A DNA stretch of 64,000 nt, taken from assembly GCA_002591745.1 (NCBI GenBank), contig PDLQ01000006.1, positions 157,701 through 221,700 of the forward strand, in the 5' to 3' direction. This DNA comes from Lewinellaceae bacterium SD302. GTDB lineage: Bacteria; Bacteroidota; Bacteroidia; Chitinophagales; Saprospiraceae. A model generated the notes under the pieces. That model ran no database searches, was not told the origin of the DNA, and was given only the letters and a program-made list of their open reading frames with translations. Position 1 is the stretch's first letter, and each line of letters begins with the position of its first letter. The position numbers were made by a program, and so were the translations under genes. This document shows, one piece after another, positions 41,705 through 51,081 of this stretch.

Positions 41705-42916
41705 ATGACAAAGAATATTGAAAGCGAGATCGCCGTTGACGAGCGCGGCTATTACGGCAAATTCGGCGGAGCCTTCATCCCTGAAATGCTGGAGGGCAAT
41801 ATTCGGGAACTGAGAGAATCCTATCTGGAGATCAGTGCCTCCCCCGAATTTAAAAAAGAGTTTGACGCACTGCTGAAAGACTACGTTGGTCGCCCCAGTC
41901 CACTTTACTTCGCCAAGCGTTTGAGTGCTCATTTTGGCACCAATATTTACTTAAAACGGGAAGACTTAAACCATACCGGTGCCCACAAGATCAACAATAC
42001 GATTGGTCAGATCCTGGTAGCCCAAAAATTGGGCAAACAGCGGATCATCGCAGAAACGGGCGCTGGTCAGCACGGCGTGGCTACGGCTACCGTCTGCGCC
42101 TTGATGGGTTTGAAGTGTATTGTCTACATGGGCGAGGTGGACATTGCCCGCCAGGCACCGAACGTGGCCCGTATGAAAATGCTCGGCGCGGAAGTTCGGC
42201 CGGCCACCAGTGGTTCTAAAACCCTGAAAGACGCCACGAACGAAGCCATCCGCGACTGGATCAACAATCCCGACGATACCCACTACATCATCGGATCGGT
42301 AGTCGGCCCCCACCCCTACCCCGATATGGTAGCCCGCTTTCAATCCGTAATCTCCGAAGAGACCAAATGGCAGTTGCAGGAACAGGTCGGTCGCGATTAC
42401 CCGGATGCAGTGATTGCCTGCGTCGGCGGTGGCAGTAATGCTGCCGGAGCTTATTACCACTACCTTAATGACGAACGCGTGCGCCTGATCGCCGTGGAAG
42501 CCGCCGGCCTTGGTGTGGATTCCGGTGAAAGTGCCGCCACCAGCGTCCTGGGTACCGAAGGCATCATCCACGGTAGCCGCACCCTGCTGATGCAGACCGA
42601 AGATGGGCAAATTGTAGAGCCCTACAGTATTTCCGCCGGACTAGACTACCCCGGTATCGGTCCCTTGCACGCCCACCTGATCGACAGCGGCCGCGCCGAA
42701 GCTATCTCCGTTACCGATGAAGAAGCCCTGAATGCTGCCCTTTTTCTCAGCCGCACCGAGGGAATAATTCCAGCTCTGGAGACGGCCCACGCCTTCGCCG
42801 CCCTCAATACCATGAAGTATGACAAGGATGATGTACTCGTTGTATGTCTAAGTGGCCGGGGGGATAAGGATTTGGCTGCGTTCACGAAGTATCTTAATGA
42901 TTTAGTGACTGAATGA
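41705..42916 (+). CDS. trpB: Tryptophan synthase beta chain
   Basis: A 403-residue PLP enzyme joining indole and serine to tryptophan. Motifs: [44 protein letters not shown] (PLP lysine in HKINN), [14 protein letters not shown], the phosphate-binding [11 protein letters not shown], and [12 protein letters not shown]. Normal length for TrpB1 (the TrpA-dependent form). Separated from trpA by an inverted repeat at 42918-42972. Confidence 0.97.
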   Translation: MTKNIESEIAVDERGYYGKFGGAFIPEMLEGNIRELRESYLEISASPEFKKEFDALLKDYVGRPSPLYFAKRLSAHFGTNIYLKREDLNHTGAHKINNTIGQILVAQKLGKQRIIAETGAGQHGVATATVCALMGLKCIVYMGEVDIARQAPNVARMKMLGAEVRPATSGSKTLKDATNEAIRDWINNPDDTHYIIGSVVGPHPYPDMVARFQSVISEETKWQLQEQVGRDYPDAVIACVGGGSNAAGAYYHYLNDERVRLIAVEAAGLGVDSGESAATSVLGTEGIIHGSRTLLMQTEDGQIVEPYSISAGLDYPGIGPLHAHLIDSGRAEAISVTDEEALNAALFLSRTEGIIPALETAHAFAALNTMKYDKDDVLVVCLSGRGDKDLAAFTKYLNDLVTE

Positions 42917-42917
42917 G

Positions 42918-42972
42918 GTAATGATAAAATGCCCCAACAGATATTTAACTCCTTCTATCATTTGATCATTAC
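42918..42972. repeat. Inverted repeat between trpB and trpA
   Basis: GTAATGATAAAATG (42918-42931) is mirrored by CATTTGATCATTAC (42959-42972) with one mismatch. The sequence TAATGATAAAATG recurs at 62363-62375 with a similar surround, so this looks like a small dispersed element inserted in the operon; it could also tune trpA expression. Confidence 0.55.
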
Positions 42973-42975
42973 TTT

Positions 42976-43749
42976 ATGAACCGCCTAGACCACCTCTTTG
43001 CCAACAAGCAAGCTGACGTCCTCAACGTCTATTTTACCGCCGGCTACCCGGAGTTGAATGACACCGTTACGATCATCCGTGAACTGGCCGACGCCGGGGC
43101 GGACCTCATTGAGATCGGGATGCCCTTTTCCGATCCGATGGCCGACGGGGAAACCATCCAGCAAAGTAGTATGAAAGCGCTGGAAAACGGGATGACTCTT
43201 GACCTATTATTCGAGCAAATCCGTGAGGCCCGGAAGCATACTCAAGTGCCATTGGTCCTCATGGGTTACCTCAACCAGTTGATCCAATACGGAGAGCAAC
43301 GGTTTTTAGATGCCTGCGCGGAAACCGGTGTTGATGGGCTCATCCTGCCAGACCTACCCGTCTATGAATTCGAGCAGCATTACAAGTCGATGATCGAAGC
43401 AGCCGGTCTGCGGACTACCTTTTTGATTACCCCGAATACATCCGAAACCCGCATCCGCCAGATTGCAGATTTAAGCGATGGTTTTATTTATGTGGTATCC
43501 AGTAGCTCCATCACGGGCAAGTCCGGGAAGATCACGCCAGAGCAGATCGCCTACTTCGAGCGCATCAACACGTTGGGACTCAGCAACCCCAGGCTTATTG
43601 GTTTTGGCATCAGCGACTCGGAGAGTTTCAACACAGCTTGCCAATACGCCAATGGAGCGATTATCGGGAGTGCTTTTATCCGGGCTCTGGGTGGAGGCGG
43701 GGAGGTTGGAGAGATTTGCCGGACATTTGTGGATAAAATCAAAGCCTGA
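42976..43749 (+). CDS. trpA: Tryptophan synthase alpha chain
   Basis: A 257-residue TIM-barrel that cleaves indole-3-glycerol phosphate to indole for TrpB. Motifs: NVYFTAGYPELNDT, DLIEIGMPFSDPMADGETIQ with the catalytic Glu (first of the motif), VLMGYLNQLIQYG, VDGLILPDLPVYE (catalytic Asp in LPDLP), FLITPNTSETRI, FIYVVSSSSITGKSG and GFGISDSESF. The last gene of the trp set; followed by a Crp/Fnr regulator with ~60 bases between. Confidence 0.97.
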   Translation: MNRLDHLFANKQADVLNVYFTAGYPELNDTVTIIRELADAGADLIEIGMPFSDPMADGETIQQSSMKALENGMTLDLLFEQIREARKHTQVPLVLMGYLNQLIQYGEQRFLDACAETGVDGLILPDLPVYEFEQHYKSMIEAAGLRTTFLITPNTSETRIRQIADLSDGFIYVVSSSSITGKSGKITPEQIAYFERINTLGLSNPRLIGFGISDSESFNTACQYANGAIIGSAFIRALGGGGEVGEICRTFVDKIKA

Positions 43750-43810
43750 GCATCTTTCAGTAAACTGATATGAATCTAATCCCAACTTGATTAAATTCTG
43801 TTATGTCTAT

Positions 43811-44467
43811 ATGATACCACCCCAACTTACTCTTCAGCACGTTCGTCAGTACTTCCCTGATTTCACAGAACCAGCGTTGCAGCAAGAAATTATTGAGAAC
43901 GGAAAGGTCCACAGTTTCTTAGAAGGGGCCGTTATCATGGACTATGGCAGCTACGTACGCATGCTTCCGCTGATCATCTCAGGAACCATCAAAATTTCCC
44001 GGCTTGGCCCCGATGGCTCTGAGTTATTCCTTTACTACCTCACCCGTGGGGATAGTTGTACAATGACTTTCACTTGTTGTATGTCTGACAAGCCAAGTGA
44101 AATCCGCGCCGTAGCTCAGGAACCAACCATCGTGCTCGGTCTTCCCCAGCAAAAACTGGATGAATGGATGATGAAGTACAAGAGCTGGAAAAATTTTGTA
44201 CTCCAGGCTTACGATAACCGCATGACAGAGATGATTCGCACCATCGATCAGATTTCTTTTAGCCGACTCGATCAGCGTCTCATGCAATACATTCACAAAG
44301 CCGCAGTCATTAATGATGAGGCTGTTGTCTATACCTCTCATCAAAGTATTGCGGATGATCTTAACGTGAGCCGTGAGGCCATTTCCCGCCTGCTAAAATC
44401 ATTAGAAAAGCAGGGCTACGTAAAATTGGGACGTAATAAAATCAGTATTCTAAAAACGCTTGTGTGA
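43811..44467 (+). CDS. Crp/Fnr-family regulator, candidate sulfide/persulfide-responsive
   Basis: A 218-residue regulator from the ATG at 43811. The N-terminal cyclic-nucleotide-fold barrel lacks a cAMP phosphate-binding cassette and has three close cysteines (GDSCTMTFTCCMSD: Cys83, Cys89, Cys90), suited to redox or sulfur chemistry. The C-terminal Crp-type helix-turn-helix is YTSHQSIADDLNVSREAISR, then LLKSLEKQGYVKLGR. It heads a stretch of sulfide-oxidation and bd-oxidase genes with three copies of GTGATCNGNATCAC, a palindrome of Crp/Fnr spacing (TGATN4ATCA). I infer that it binds them; the inducer is unproven. Confidence 0.87.
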   Translation: MIPPQLTLQHVRQYFPDFTEPALQQEIIENGKVHSFLEGAVIMDYGSYVRMLPLIISGTIKISRLGPDGSELFLYYLTRGDSCTMTFTCCMSDKPSEIRAVAQEPTIVLGLPQQKLDEWMMKYKSWKNFVLQAYDNRMTEMIRTIDQISFSRLDQRLMQYIHKAAVINDEAVVYTSHQSIADDLNVSREAISRLLKSLEKQGYVKLGRNKISILKTLV

Positions 44468-44469
44468 GC

Positions 44470-44506
44470 AAGGTCACTGATGACCAGTATAGACCCGGGC
44501 TACTTT
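44470..44506 (+). promoter_or_regulatory. Promoter of the SulP gene with overlapping palindrome
   Basis: TACTTTTG (44499-44506) matches TAnnTTTG, 22 bases before the ATG. GGTCACTGATGACC (44470-44483) is a perfect palindrome covering the -33 area, where a bound protein would block or assist polymerase. It differs from the GTGATCNGNATCAC boxes nearby, so the binding protein may be different. Confidence 0.5.
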
Positions 44507-44527
44507 TGTGGCTAAGTCTATTCACTC

Positions 44528-46240
44528 ATGCGCTTACCCACTACCCTTGCCCCCGATTGGCTTCTAAAATATCGGTCCGACTGGCTACGCGGTGATCTAG
44601 CCGCCGGCCTCACCGTTGGTATCATGCTCATTCCTCAGGGAATGGCTTACGCCATGCTGGCTGGTTTGCCTCCCATTCACGGCTTGTACGCAGCCACCCT
44701 CCCCTTACTTGCCTATGCCCTGTTGGGTACTTCGCGGCAACTGGCGGTTGGCCCGGTTGCGATGGATTCTTTGCTGACCGCGGCCAGCCTCGGAGCTATT
44801 ACCGTCATTGGAGCGGAAAACTACCTGGCGCTGGCTGCTCTATTAGCTCTTTTGGTAGGCGGCGTACAATTATTAGCGGGTACACTGCGGTTAGGTTTTT
44901 TGGTTGACCTGCTCTCCCGTCCCATAATTAGTGGCTTCACTTCGGCGGCGGCCATTATCATTGGAGCAAGTCAGCTCAAACATCTGCTGGGCATTGAGAC
45001 GGCACGCAGTAGCTACGTCCATGATATCCTTTGGTCAGCAATGATGAAGATAAATGAGGTTAATCTCCCCACTTTGCTGATTGGTACCGGAGGAATACTG
45101 ATCATTATATTGGTAAAAAAATACAGCCGGATTATCCCGGGCCCTTTGTTAGCAGTAGCATTTGGAATATTAATGGTGTATGGATCAGGCCTGACTGACG
45201 CCGGAGTAAAGATCGTAGGCAGTATTCCGGCTGGACTACCGCCTCTCCGGATGCCTGCATTTACCTGGACGACCGTAACCCAACTGAGTTCCGCAGCACT
45301 CACCATTGCTCTAGTCGGCTTTATGGAAAGCATCGCCGTTGCAAAAGCTGTCCGTAACCGTCACCGGGATTATGAACTAGACGCTAACCGCGAATTATTA
45401 GCGCTGGGTGCAGCCAACGTCGCTGCCGGCCTAGTTGCCGGTTACCCCGTCACCGGTGGATTTTCCCGGACGGCCGTCAACGACCAAGCCGGAGCTAAAA
45501 CTCCTTTGGCGGGTATCATCAGTGCCCTACTGATCGGATTAACTTTGCTGTTTCTCACCTCCTGGTTCTATTACCTCCCGCAGGCCATTCTCGCTTCACT
45601 CATTATGGTGGCGGTGTTCAAACTGATCGATGTCAGAGAGGCTAAGAGACTATGGCAGATCGACCGGGCTGATTTCTGGTTGCTGTTCGTAACTTTTATC
45701 GGCACGTTATTTCTGGGTATTCAGCTCGGTATCGGACTTGGGGTAGTTTTATCACTCATCGTGCATATTTACCGGAGTATGCGGCCACACCTGGCTGTTT
45801 TGGGCAGAATACCGGATACCAACGTTTTCCGAAATATCGATCGCTTCGGTAAAGGCGTTGAAGAAATACCCGGTGTCTTGATTATCAGGTTCGACGGTCC
45901 GCTGTACTTCGGTAACCTGAGTTACTTTCAGCAGAAAATAAAATCCGTCATTGCAATTCGGAAAGACCCCGTCAAGACACTTATTCTCAAAGCAGAGGGT
46001 ATTCATAGTATCGACAGCACCGCCCTGTTCGACCTCGAAATATTTCTGCAAGATTTGGCCACCGAAGGAATAGAAATACGTTTCGCCGGGTTTATAGGTC
46101 CGGCTCGTGATGCATTACAGAAAAGTGGGTTGCGAGACCGGATCGGAGATCATCAATTCTATCTGGACGTGGCGACGGCATTATCATCCGATCACCCGGC
46201 TCCGGAAGCGCTTCAGTCCAACGAGAAAATCACTAACTGA
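44528..46240 (+). CDS. SulP-family anion/sulfate transporter with STAS domain
   Basis: A 570-residue secondary transporter. The SulP core begins DLAAGLTVGIMLIPQGMAYA and MLAGLPPIHGLYAATLPLLA, with family signature GYPVTGGFSRTAVNDQAGAK; about 10-12 membrane helices run to residue ~420. The C-terminal STAS domain (VLIIRFDGPLYFGNL, LILKAEGIHSIDSTALFDL) is cytoplasmic. Carries sulfate, bicarbonate or a related anion. Its place between a Crp/Fnr regulator and persulfide dioxygenase suggests export or uptake of oxidised sulfur. Confidence 0.92.
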   Translation: MRLPTTLAPDWLLKYRSDWLRGDLAAGLTVGIMLIPQGMAYAMLAGLPPIHGLYAATLPLLAYALLGTSRQLAVGPVAMDSLLTAASLGAITVIGAENYLALAALLALLVGGVQLLAGTLRLGFLVDLLSRPIISGFTSAAAIIIGASQLKHLLGIETARSSYVHDILWSAMMKINEVNLPTLLIGTGGILIIILVKKYSRIIPGPLLAVAFGILMVYGSGLTDAGVKIVGSIPAGLPPLRMPAFTWTTVTQLSSAALTIALVGFMESIAVAKAVRNRHRDYELDANRELLALGAANVAAGLVAGYPVTGGFSRTAVNDQAGAKTPLAGIISALLIGLTLLFLTSWFYYLPQAILASLIMVAVFKLIDVREAKRLWQIDRADFWLLFVTFIGTLFLGIQLGIGLGVVLSLIVHIYRSMRPHLAVLGRIPDTNVFRNIDRFGKGVEEIPGVLIIRFDGPLYFGNLSYFQQKIKSVIAIRKDPVKTLILKAEGIHSIDSTALFDLEIFLQDLATEGIEIRFAGFIGPARDALQKSGLRDRIGDHQFYLDVATALSSDHPAPEALQSNEKITN

Positions 46241-46511
46241 TCCTGAACATTGCTACTTTGTCAGTCAAAAAAAATCAGCGCATAGAACACGGAGATTAGT
46301 CTATGTTCTTTATTCCAAAGGCTACGCAGGGACGATCCATGCTTTATTATGGCTTCAAAGTAGCAATGCAAAATTGCATCCACGGGCAAGTACGCTGAGC
46401 TGTTCTGACAATATTGATCGATTTCTTAATGATTTTCGAGACTTAGTGATCTGGATCACCGTGATGCAAGCTTTCAGACCCGATCTTTGTACTACAATAA
46501 AATATTTGACC
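46241..46511 (+). other. Intergenic region: opposed TGCTACTTTG pair, then the persulfide dioxygenase promoter
   Basis: The first part carries TGCTACTTTG plus (46251-46260) and minus (46356-46365), 95 bases apart. The second part carries the Crp/Fnr box (46446-46459) and a GATCTTTG element near 46482 serving the dioxygenase gene. No gene seen. Confidence 0.6.
46446..46459. promoter_or_regulatory. Crp/Fnr-type operator ahead of the persulfide dioxygenase
   Basis: GTGATCTGGATCAC, perfect TGAT-N4-ATCA symmetry. It ends 52 bases before the ATG and about 22 bases upstream of a -7-like GATCTTTG, the position expected for an activator. Same pattern as at 50559-50572 and 52012-52025. Confidence 0.7.
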
Positions 46512-47966
46512 ATGAAAGTTGAACAAATTTATACTGGCTGTCTCGCCCAGGGAGCTTACTACATCGAAAGTGCCGGTGAAGCCGCCATCATTGATCCCCT
46601 GCGTGAAACTCAGCCTTATCTGGATAAGTTGGAGCAGACGGGAGCCAAGTTGAAGTATATCTTCGAAACTCACTTCCACGCTGACTTCGTTTCGGGCCAT
46701 TTGGACCTGGCTAAGGCCACCGGTGCAACCATCGTTTACGGGCCACTCGCCAAGCCGGAATACGAGATTTACTCCGCCGAGGATGGCGAAGAAATGTCGC
46801 TTGGCAACATTAGCTTTACCGTGCTGCACACTCCTGGTCACACTATGGAAAGCAGTACTTTTTTGTTGAAGGACGAGTCCGGGAAAGATCACGCTATTTT
46901 TACCGGGGATACTCTTTTTCTTGGCGATGTTGGCCGGCCAGACCTGGCCATCAAGCAAGGGTCAGTAACCAAGGAGGACCTGGCGGGGTATCTATTTACC
47001 AGTCTCCGCGAAAAGATCATGCCCCTGGCTGACGAGGTTATAGTTTACCCTGCCCACGGTGCCGGTTCCGCTTGTGGGAAGAACTTGAGCAAAGAAACAT
47101 TCGGGTTACTGGGTGACCAGAAAAAGTACAACTACGCTCTTCGGTCCGATATGACGAAAGAAGAATTCGTCGAGGAAGTTACCGCTGGCTTAACTCCCCC
47201 GCCTCAGTATTTCGCCAAGAATGCGATGATGAATAAAGGGGGCTACGAAAGCTTTACCGACGTACTGAAGAAAGGCAATCACCCGCTTACACCCGAGCAG
47301 TTTGAACACATTGCCAACGCTGAAGACGCCTTAGTGCTGGACGTTCGAGACCGAGAAGATTTTTCTGACGCACACGTTCCCAACAGTATCTTTATCGGCA
47401 TTGATGGTAGCTTCGCCCCCTGGGTAGGTGCCCTCATCGTAGACATCAAGCAGCCCCTTTTGCTGGTGGTACCAGAAGGCCGCTCCGAAGAAGTCGTTAC
47501 CCGACTTTCCCGGGTTGGTTACGACAATGTCCTGGGCTATCTCGAAGGTGGCATTCAGGCTTGGACAGACAGTGGCCGCGGTACCGATACAATTACCAAC
47601 ATCGACGCCGACCGGTTTGAACAATTGGTAGAAGCTGGAGAAGTGGATCATATCCTCGACACGCGTAAGCCAACCGAGTTTCTGGCCGAACACCTTCTGG
47701 CCGCCGAGAACTATCCGCTTGATTACATAAATGGTAAGCACTTCAGTTCACTGGATCGCAAGGAGAAATACTACTTACACTGTGGTAGTGGTTACCGCTC
47801 GCTAATCGCGGCTTCTATCTTGCGTGCACGCGGATATGACCAGCTGGTAAATGTACGGGGCGGATGGAAAGCGTTACAAGAAACCGGTTTACCGAAATCA
47901 GCTTATTCCTGCCCTACGAAGATGGCGCAGGAAGTCATTGACGCAGCAGTAGCCGAAGTGCTTTAA
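46512..47966 (+). CDS. Persulfide dioxygenase-like MBL-fold protein fused to two rhodanese domains
   Basis: A 484-residue fusion starting at the ATG at 46512. Residues 1-~250 are a metallo-beta-lactamase fold of the ETHE1/persulfide dioxygenase type: ETHFHADFVSGH (His54, His56, Asp58, His63), HTPGHTMES (His110) and FTGDTLFLGDVGRPDL. It oxidises glutathione-type persulfide to sulfite. Two rhodanese domains follow. The first (DVRDREDFSDAH) has Glu in its active loop (VPEGRSEE) and should be inactive; the second (DTRKPTEFLAEH) keeps Cys in YLHCGSGYRS. Works with sulfide:quinone oxidoreductase encoded nearby. Preceded by a Crp/Fnr box. Confidence 0.92.
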   Translation: MKVEQIYTGCLAQGAYYIESAGEAAIIDPLRETQPYLDKLEQTGAKLKYIFETHFHADFVSGHLDLAKATGATIVYGPLAKPEYEIYSAEDGEEMSLGNISFTVLHTPGHTMESSTFLLKDESGKDHAIFTGDTLFLGDVGRPDLAIKQGSVTKEDLAGYLFTSLREKIMPLADEVIVYPAHGAGSACGKNLSKETFGLLGDQKKYNYALRSDMTKEEFVEEVTAGLTPPPQYFAKNAMMNKGGYESFTDVLKKGNHPLTPEQFEHIANAEDALVLDVRDREDFSDAHVPNSIFIGIDGSFAPWVGALIVDIKQPLLLVVPEGRSEEVVTRLSRVGYDNVLGYLEGGIQAWTDSGRGTDTITNIDADRFEQLVEAGEVDHILDTRKPTEFLAEHLLAAENYPLDYINGKHFSSLDRKEKYYLHCGSGYRSLIAASILRARGYDQLVNVRGGWKALQETGLPKSAYSCPTKMAQEVIDAAVAEVL

Positions 47967-48004
47967 GCTGGATCTCTTGCAAATAAAATATTGCATCTCA
48001 TTTA

Positions 48005-48026
48005 GGGGCTTCCATTCGGGAGCCCC
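48005..48026 (+). terminator. Hairpin after the persulfide dioxygenase gene
   Basis: GGGGCTTCC and GGGAGCCCC pair over 9 positions (one G-U) around a 4-base loop, 38 bases past the stop. The following run is weak in U, so it may be a partial terminator before the YeeE genes. Confidence 0.55.
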
Positions 48027-48048
48027 CCAATTTATTACTTCCTGATTT

Positions 48049-48630
48049 ATGTTAGATCTAATTTCCGGACCCTGGCACTGGGCAGTCAGTGGCGTCTTCA
48101 TTTCGCTGACTATGTTTGCTTTGCTCTACGCCGGTAAGTCCTTTGGTTTCAGCGCTAATCTCCGTACGATTTGCAGTATTGCGGGGGCGGGCAAAACGGC
48201 AAAATTTTTCGATTTTGACTGGCGGGCACAGCGATGGAACCTTGTTTTCGCGGCCGGCTCTATTCTTGGTGGCTTTATTGCTTACTACGTAATTCCTAAT
48301 CCCGAATCGGTTCAATTATCCGAGGCGACCTTATTGTATTTAGATGCGGTGAACGTCAGTCGTCCGGGAGCAACACCGGGTTTTTCCAATTACATGCCAG
48401 CGGAGTTTTTTGCTGTAGACAATGTATTCACCTTACGAGGTTTGATCGTACTGGTCGGTGGTGGCTTCCTCATTGGTTTCGGCACCCGCTGGGCAGGTGG
48501 CTGCACGAGCGGCCACGCCATCAGTGGACTGTCTAATCTACAGCTTCCGTCACTTATTGCGGTAGTCGGTTTTTTCGCCGGCGGGCTGGTGATGACCTGG
48601 CTTATTTTACCCCTCATCTTTAATCTTTAA
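48049..48630 (+). CDS. YeeE/YedE-family sulfur-compound transporter
   Basis: A 193-residue membrane protein. The YeeE/YedE pore motif is GFGTRWAGGCTSGHAISGLS, with the Cys that relays thiosulfate-like sulfur in this family. About four membrane helices (e.g. GVFISLTMFALLYAG, LIAVVGFFAGGLVMTWLIL). It forms a pair with the following gene, which supplies the second half of the pore. Takes up thiosulfate or persulfide-type sulfur, consistent with the dioxygenase upstream. Confidence 0.9.
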   Translation: MLDLISGPWHWAVSGVFISLTMFALLYAGKSFGFSANLRTICSIAGAGKTAKFFDFDWRAQRWNLVFAAGSILGGFIAYYVIPNPESVQLSEATLLYLDAVNVSRPGATPGFSNYMPAEFFAVDNVFTLRGLIVLVGGGFLIGFGTRWAGGCTSGHAISGLSNLQLPSLIAVVGFFAGGLVMTWLILPLIFNL

Positions 48631-48634
48631 TCAG

Positions 48635-49048
48635 ATGCGTTACCTGACTTATCTATTACTCGGTACTTTTTTTGGAATCGTCATGACAAAATCCGAAGCC
48701 ATCAGTTGGTACCGCATTCTGGAAATGTTTCGCTTTGAATCATTCCATATGTACGGCATCATCGGTACTGCCGTATTAACCGGTGCTCTTGGTGTTGCAC
48801 TGGCTAAGCGCTTTGACTGGAAGACGATCAAAGGGGAAGAATGGAACTTGAAGCCAAAGGATTACAGTATTCCCCGTTACCTTTTTGGCGGCTCCATATT
48901 TGGTTTGGGCTGGGCGATGACGGGGGCGTGCCCGGGACCGTTGTTTACGCTGGTCGGCCAGGGCATCTGGGCGATTGGGGTGATCATTTTGAGTGCTACC
49001 GTGGGCACTTGGGTGTACGGGCTGTTACGGTCGCGGTTGCCGCATTAG
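48635..49048 (+). CDS. YeeE/YedE-family protein, second half (DUF6691 type)
   Basis: A 137-residue membrane protein that starts 4 bases after the first YeeE-type gene. The motif GLGWAMTGACPGPLFTLVGQ carries the conserved Cys-Pro-Gly of the family's second half. The cytoplasmic loop (AKRFDWKTIKGEEWNLKPKD) is characteristic. Together the two genes encode a split transporter of the size of one E. coli YeeE. Ends in a convergent intergenic region with a strong terminator. Confidence 0.9.
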   Translation: MRYLTYLLLGTFFGIVMTKSEAISWYRILEMFRFESFHMYGIIGTAVLTGALGVALAKRFDWKTIKGEEWNLKPKDYSIPRYLFGGSIFGLGWAMTGACPGPLFTLVGQGIWAIGVIILSATVGTWVYGLLRSRLPH

Positions 49049-49162
49049 GCTACTTAAGTAGGGCGTGACAAGAAACGACTTAATTTTCAGCTGAGGCTTC
49101 ATTTCTTATCGCTTCAACACCACAACTTTCTAAATCGAATATCTCATTTAGTGCAGATAAAA

Positions 49163-49195
49163 ATAATGCCCGCCGATTTATTCAGCGGGCATTAT
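49163..49195. terminator. Bidirectional terminator between YeeE and SQR genes
   Basis: ATAATGCCCGC (49163-49173) and GCGGGCATTAT (49185-49195) pair perfectly over 11 bases with an 11-base loop, flanked by A and T runs on both sides. It serves the convergent YeeE pair and SQR gene. Confidence 0.8.
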
Positions 49196-49199
49196 CGAT

Positions 49200-50504
49200 T
49201 TATACATCCTGCCCCTTCATCATCTTATTCCAATACAAATAAGGTAGCATATACTTCTTCAGCATCCACAAACGCCAGTGCTCCTTAGAGGAATCACTAA
49301 TCAGCATTTGTTTTAGCTTAGGGTCGGGCGTGAAATTATTGTCATAGTCAAATTCAGCCAGTACCATTTTGCCATAGTCGGTCACCAGTGGACATGAGGA
49401 GTAGCCATTGTAGGACATCTCGCCCATATGGCCGCGCTCAATCAGTAGAGTGATATTGTCGACCACAACCGGCACTTGCTTCCGAATAGCGGCACCGGTT
49501 TTTGCCGTCGGTAAACCCGCAACATCACCCAGGCTAAAGATATTGGCGTATTTTTTGTGCTGAAGCGTATGCTTATCAACATCTACCCAGCCGGCTTCAT
49601 TAACCAGGGAAGAATCTTGAACGAATTTAGGTGCTACCGATGGAGGGGCGGTATGCAACATATCGTAGTGGATACCGAAGCGACCGTCTTTGACGGTAAT
49701 TTTAATGTCTTTATAGTTGTGGACGAAGCTACCCTCCAGTTGCTTGAAATCATCACCAGCCATAAGTGTACATCCACCAGCGGAGGGGTCTTTGGTCAGT
49801 TCGTACCAGGCAATCTGCTGCTCCGCATCGAGCGCCACGAGCTTATGGTGAAAACGCAGGTGAATGTCCTTACGATCAACCACTTCCATTAGGGTTTTCT
49901 TGATCTCAGGAACCCCAAAGATGACGGTGCCGGCGGTAGCAAATACAATATTCGTCTTTGCCTTGACACCGGTTTTACGCCAATGATTCTCGGCGAGGTA
50001 CATGATCTTCTGGGGCGCGCCACCACACTTGATCGGTGTAGCCGGCTGGGTGAACAGCGCAGTACCTCCTTTAAAGTTTTTAATTACATCCCAGGTATGC
50101 TTTGGATCGGTGTAGTTGCTACAAACTACACCCTTGTCGAGTGCATCGCCTAGGCCAGGTACGAGGCTCATATCGTAGGCCAGTCCGGGAGCTACCACGA
50201 GGTAATCGTAAGTAATGTCGCCGCTAGTGGCGGTGCGGACAGTATTATTTTCTGGGTCAAATTCGGTGGCCTTATCCTTGATCCAAGTGGCTTGCTTCGG
50301 GATCTGATCAGCCATTGGACGTCCGGTTTTCGCATAATCGTAAGTGCCGGCTCCAACAAGTGTCCAGGCAGGTTGGTAATAGTGAGTTTCCGCAGGCTCG
50401 ATGATCGCAACCTTCGTGAGATTCTTCTGCTTGATCAGTTGGGCTGCGACCATAATTCCAGCGGTTCCGCCACCGATAATGAGTACTTGATGGTGTGTAG
50501 GCAT
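49200..50504 (-). CDS. Sulfide:quinone oxidoreductase (SQR, type II-like)
   Basis: A 434-residue flavoprotein. FAD site LIIGGGTAGIMVAAQL and second dinucleotide region NIVFATAGTVIFGVPE. Redox cysteines sit at TPIKCGGAPQKI (Cys160) and YNGYSSCPLVTDYGKMVLAEF (in two parts; Cys371), as in the SQOR-type enzymes that oxidise sulfide to persulfide and pass electrons to quinone. The C-terminal amphipathic tail (WMLKKYMLPYLYWNKMMKG) should attach it to the membrane. A Crp/Fnr box (50559-50572) lies 55 bases upstream. Product persulfide would feed the dioxygenase at 46512-47966, and quinol the bd oxidase. Confidence 0.93.
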   Translation of the reverse strand: MPTHHQVLIIGGGTAGIMVAAQLIKQKNLTKVAIIEPAETHYYQPAWTLVGAGTYDYAKTGRPMADQIPKQATWIKDKATEFDPENNTVRTATSGDITYDYLVVAPGLAYDMSLVPGLGDALDKGVVCSNYTDPKHTWDVIKNFKGGTALFTQPATPIKCGGAPQKIMYLAENHWRKTGVKAKTNIVFATAGTVIFGVPEIKKTLMEVVDRKDIHLRFHHKLVALDAEQQIAWYELTKDPSAGGCTLMAGDDFKQLEGSFVHNYKDIKITVKDGRFGIHYDMLHTAPPSVAPKFVQDSSLVNEAGWVDVDKHTLQHKKYANIFSLGDVAGLPTAKTGAAIRKQVPVVVDNITLLIERGHMGEMSYNGYSSCPLVTDYGKMVLAEFDYDNNFTPDPKLKQMLISDSSKEHWRLWMLKKYMLPYLYWNKMMKGQDV

Positions 50505-50558
50505 AATCGAATTTCATTTAATCTCTGCTCAATATCCCACTCAATTTGGCCCGAGTTT

Positions 50559-50572
50559 GTGATCAGAATCAC
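50559..50572. promoter_or_regulatory. Crp/Fnr-type operator between SQR and VOC genes
   Basis: GTGATCAGAATCAC, perfect TGAT-N4-ATCA symmetry, 55 bases from the SQR start and 109 from the VOC start on the other strand. Distance favours SQR as the target; both are possible. Confidence 0.7.
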
Positions 50573-50680
50573 ACAGCAGCAAAACCTTTATTTTCTGCCT
50601 TTAGAGGCGCTTGTCCCATTTGTACAATTTCGGCGTCTCCCGTCGTCGCATCTTTGCCCTGTACTCAAAAACAACGTACT

Positions 50681-51055
50681 ATGAAAAACAGTAACCCAGT
50701 TAGTTGGTTTGATCTCTATGTTGCGGACCTCGACCGTGGCAAAAAATTCTACGAAACCGTTTTTGCCATTCAACTGACGGACTTCCCCGCTGAATGGGGC
50801 AAACAATCCGCTTTCCCCTCAGACCGGGCGGGCGGCAATATTTCAGGAGCCTTAGTGGAAAACAAGGAATTGGCTAGCGGTGCCAGCGGGACCGTCGTTT
50901 ATTTCGCTTCTGAAGACTGCACTACGGAGCTGGATCAGGTGGAACAGGCAGGCGGTAAAGTCATCCGCCCCAAAATGAATATCGGCGAGTTCGGCTTCGT
51001 GGCTATGATTATGGATACGGAAGGCAATACGATTGGCCTTCACTCCAGAAAATAA
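50681..51055 (+). CDS. VOC-family (glyoxalase-like) protein
   Basis: A 124-residue vicinal-oxygen-chelate protein from the ATG at 50681; the frame is open further upstream but that part is non-coding promoter DNA containing a Crp/Fnr box. Motifs: VSWFDLYVADLDRGKKFYET, NISGALV, and IGEFGFVAMIMDTEGNTIGLHS. It has the metal-binding layout of small glyoxalase/bleomycin-resistance-like enzymes. The substrate is unknown. Followed by a strong terminator. Confidence 0.9.
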   Translation: MKNSNPVSWFDLYVADLDRGKKFYETVFAIQLTDFPAEWGKQSAFPSDRAGGNISGALVENKELASGASGTVVYFASEDCTTELDQVEQAGGKVIRPKMNIGEFGFVAMIMDTEGNTIGLHSRK

Positions 51056-51081
51056 AACTTCTCTAGCTTGATGCAGCAGTA

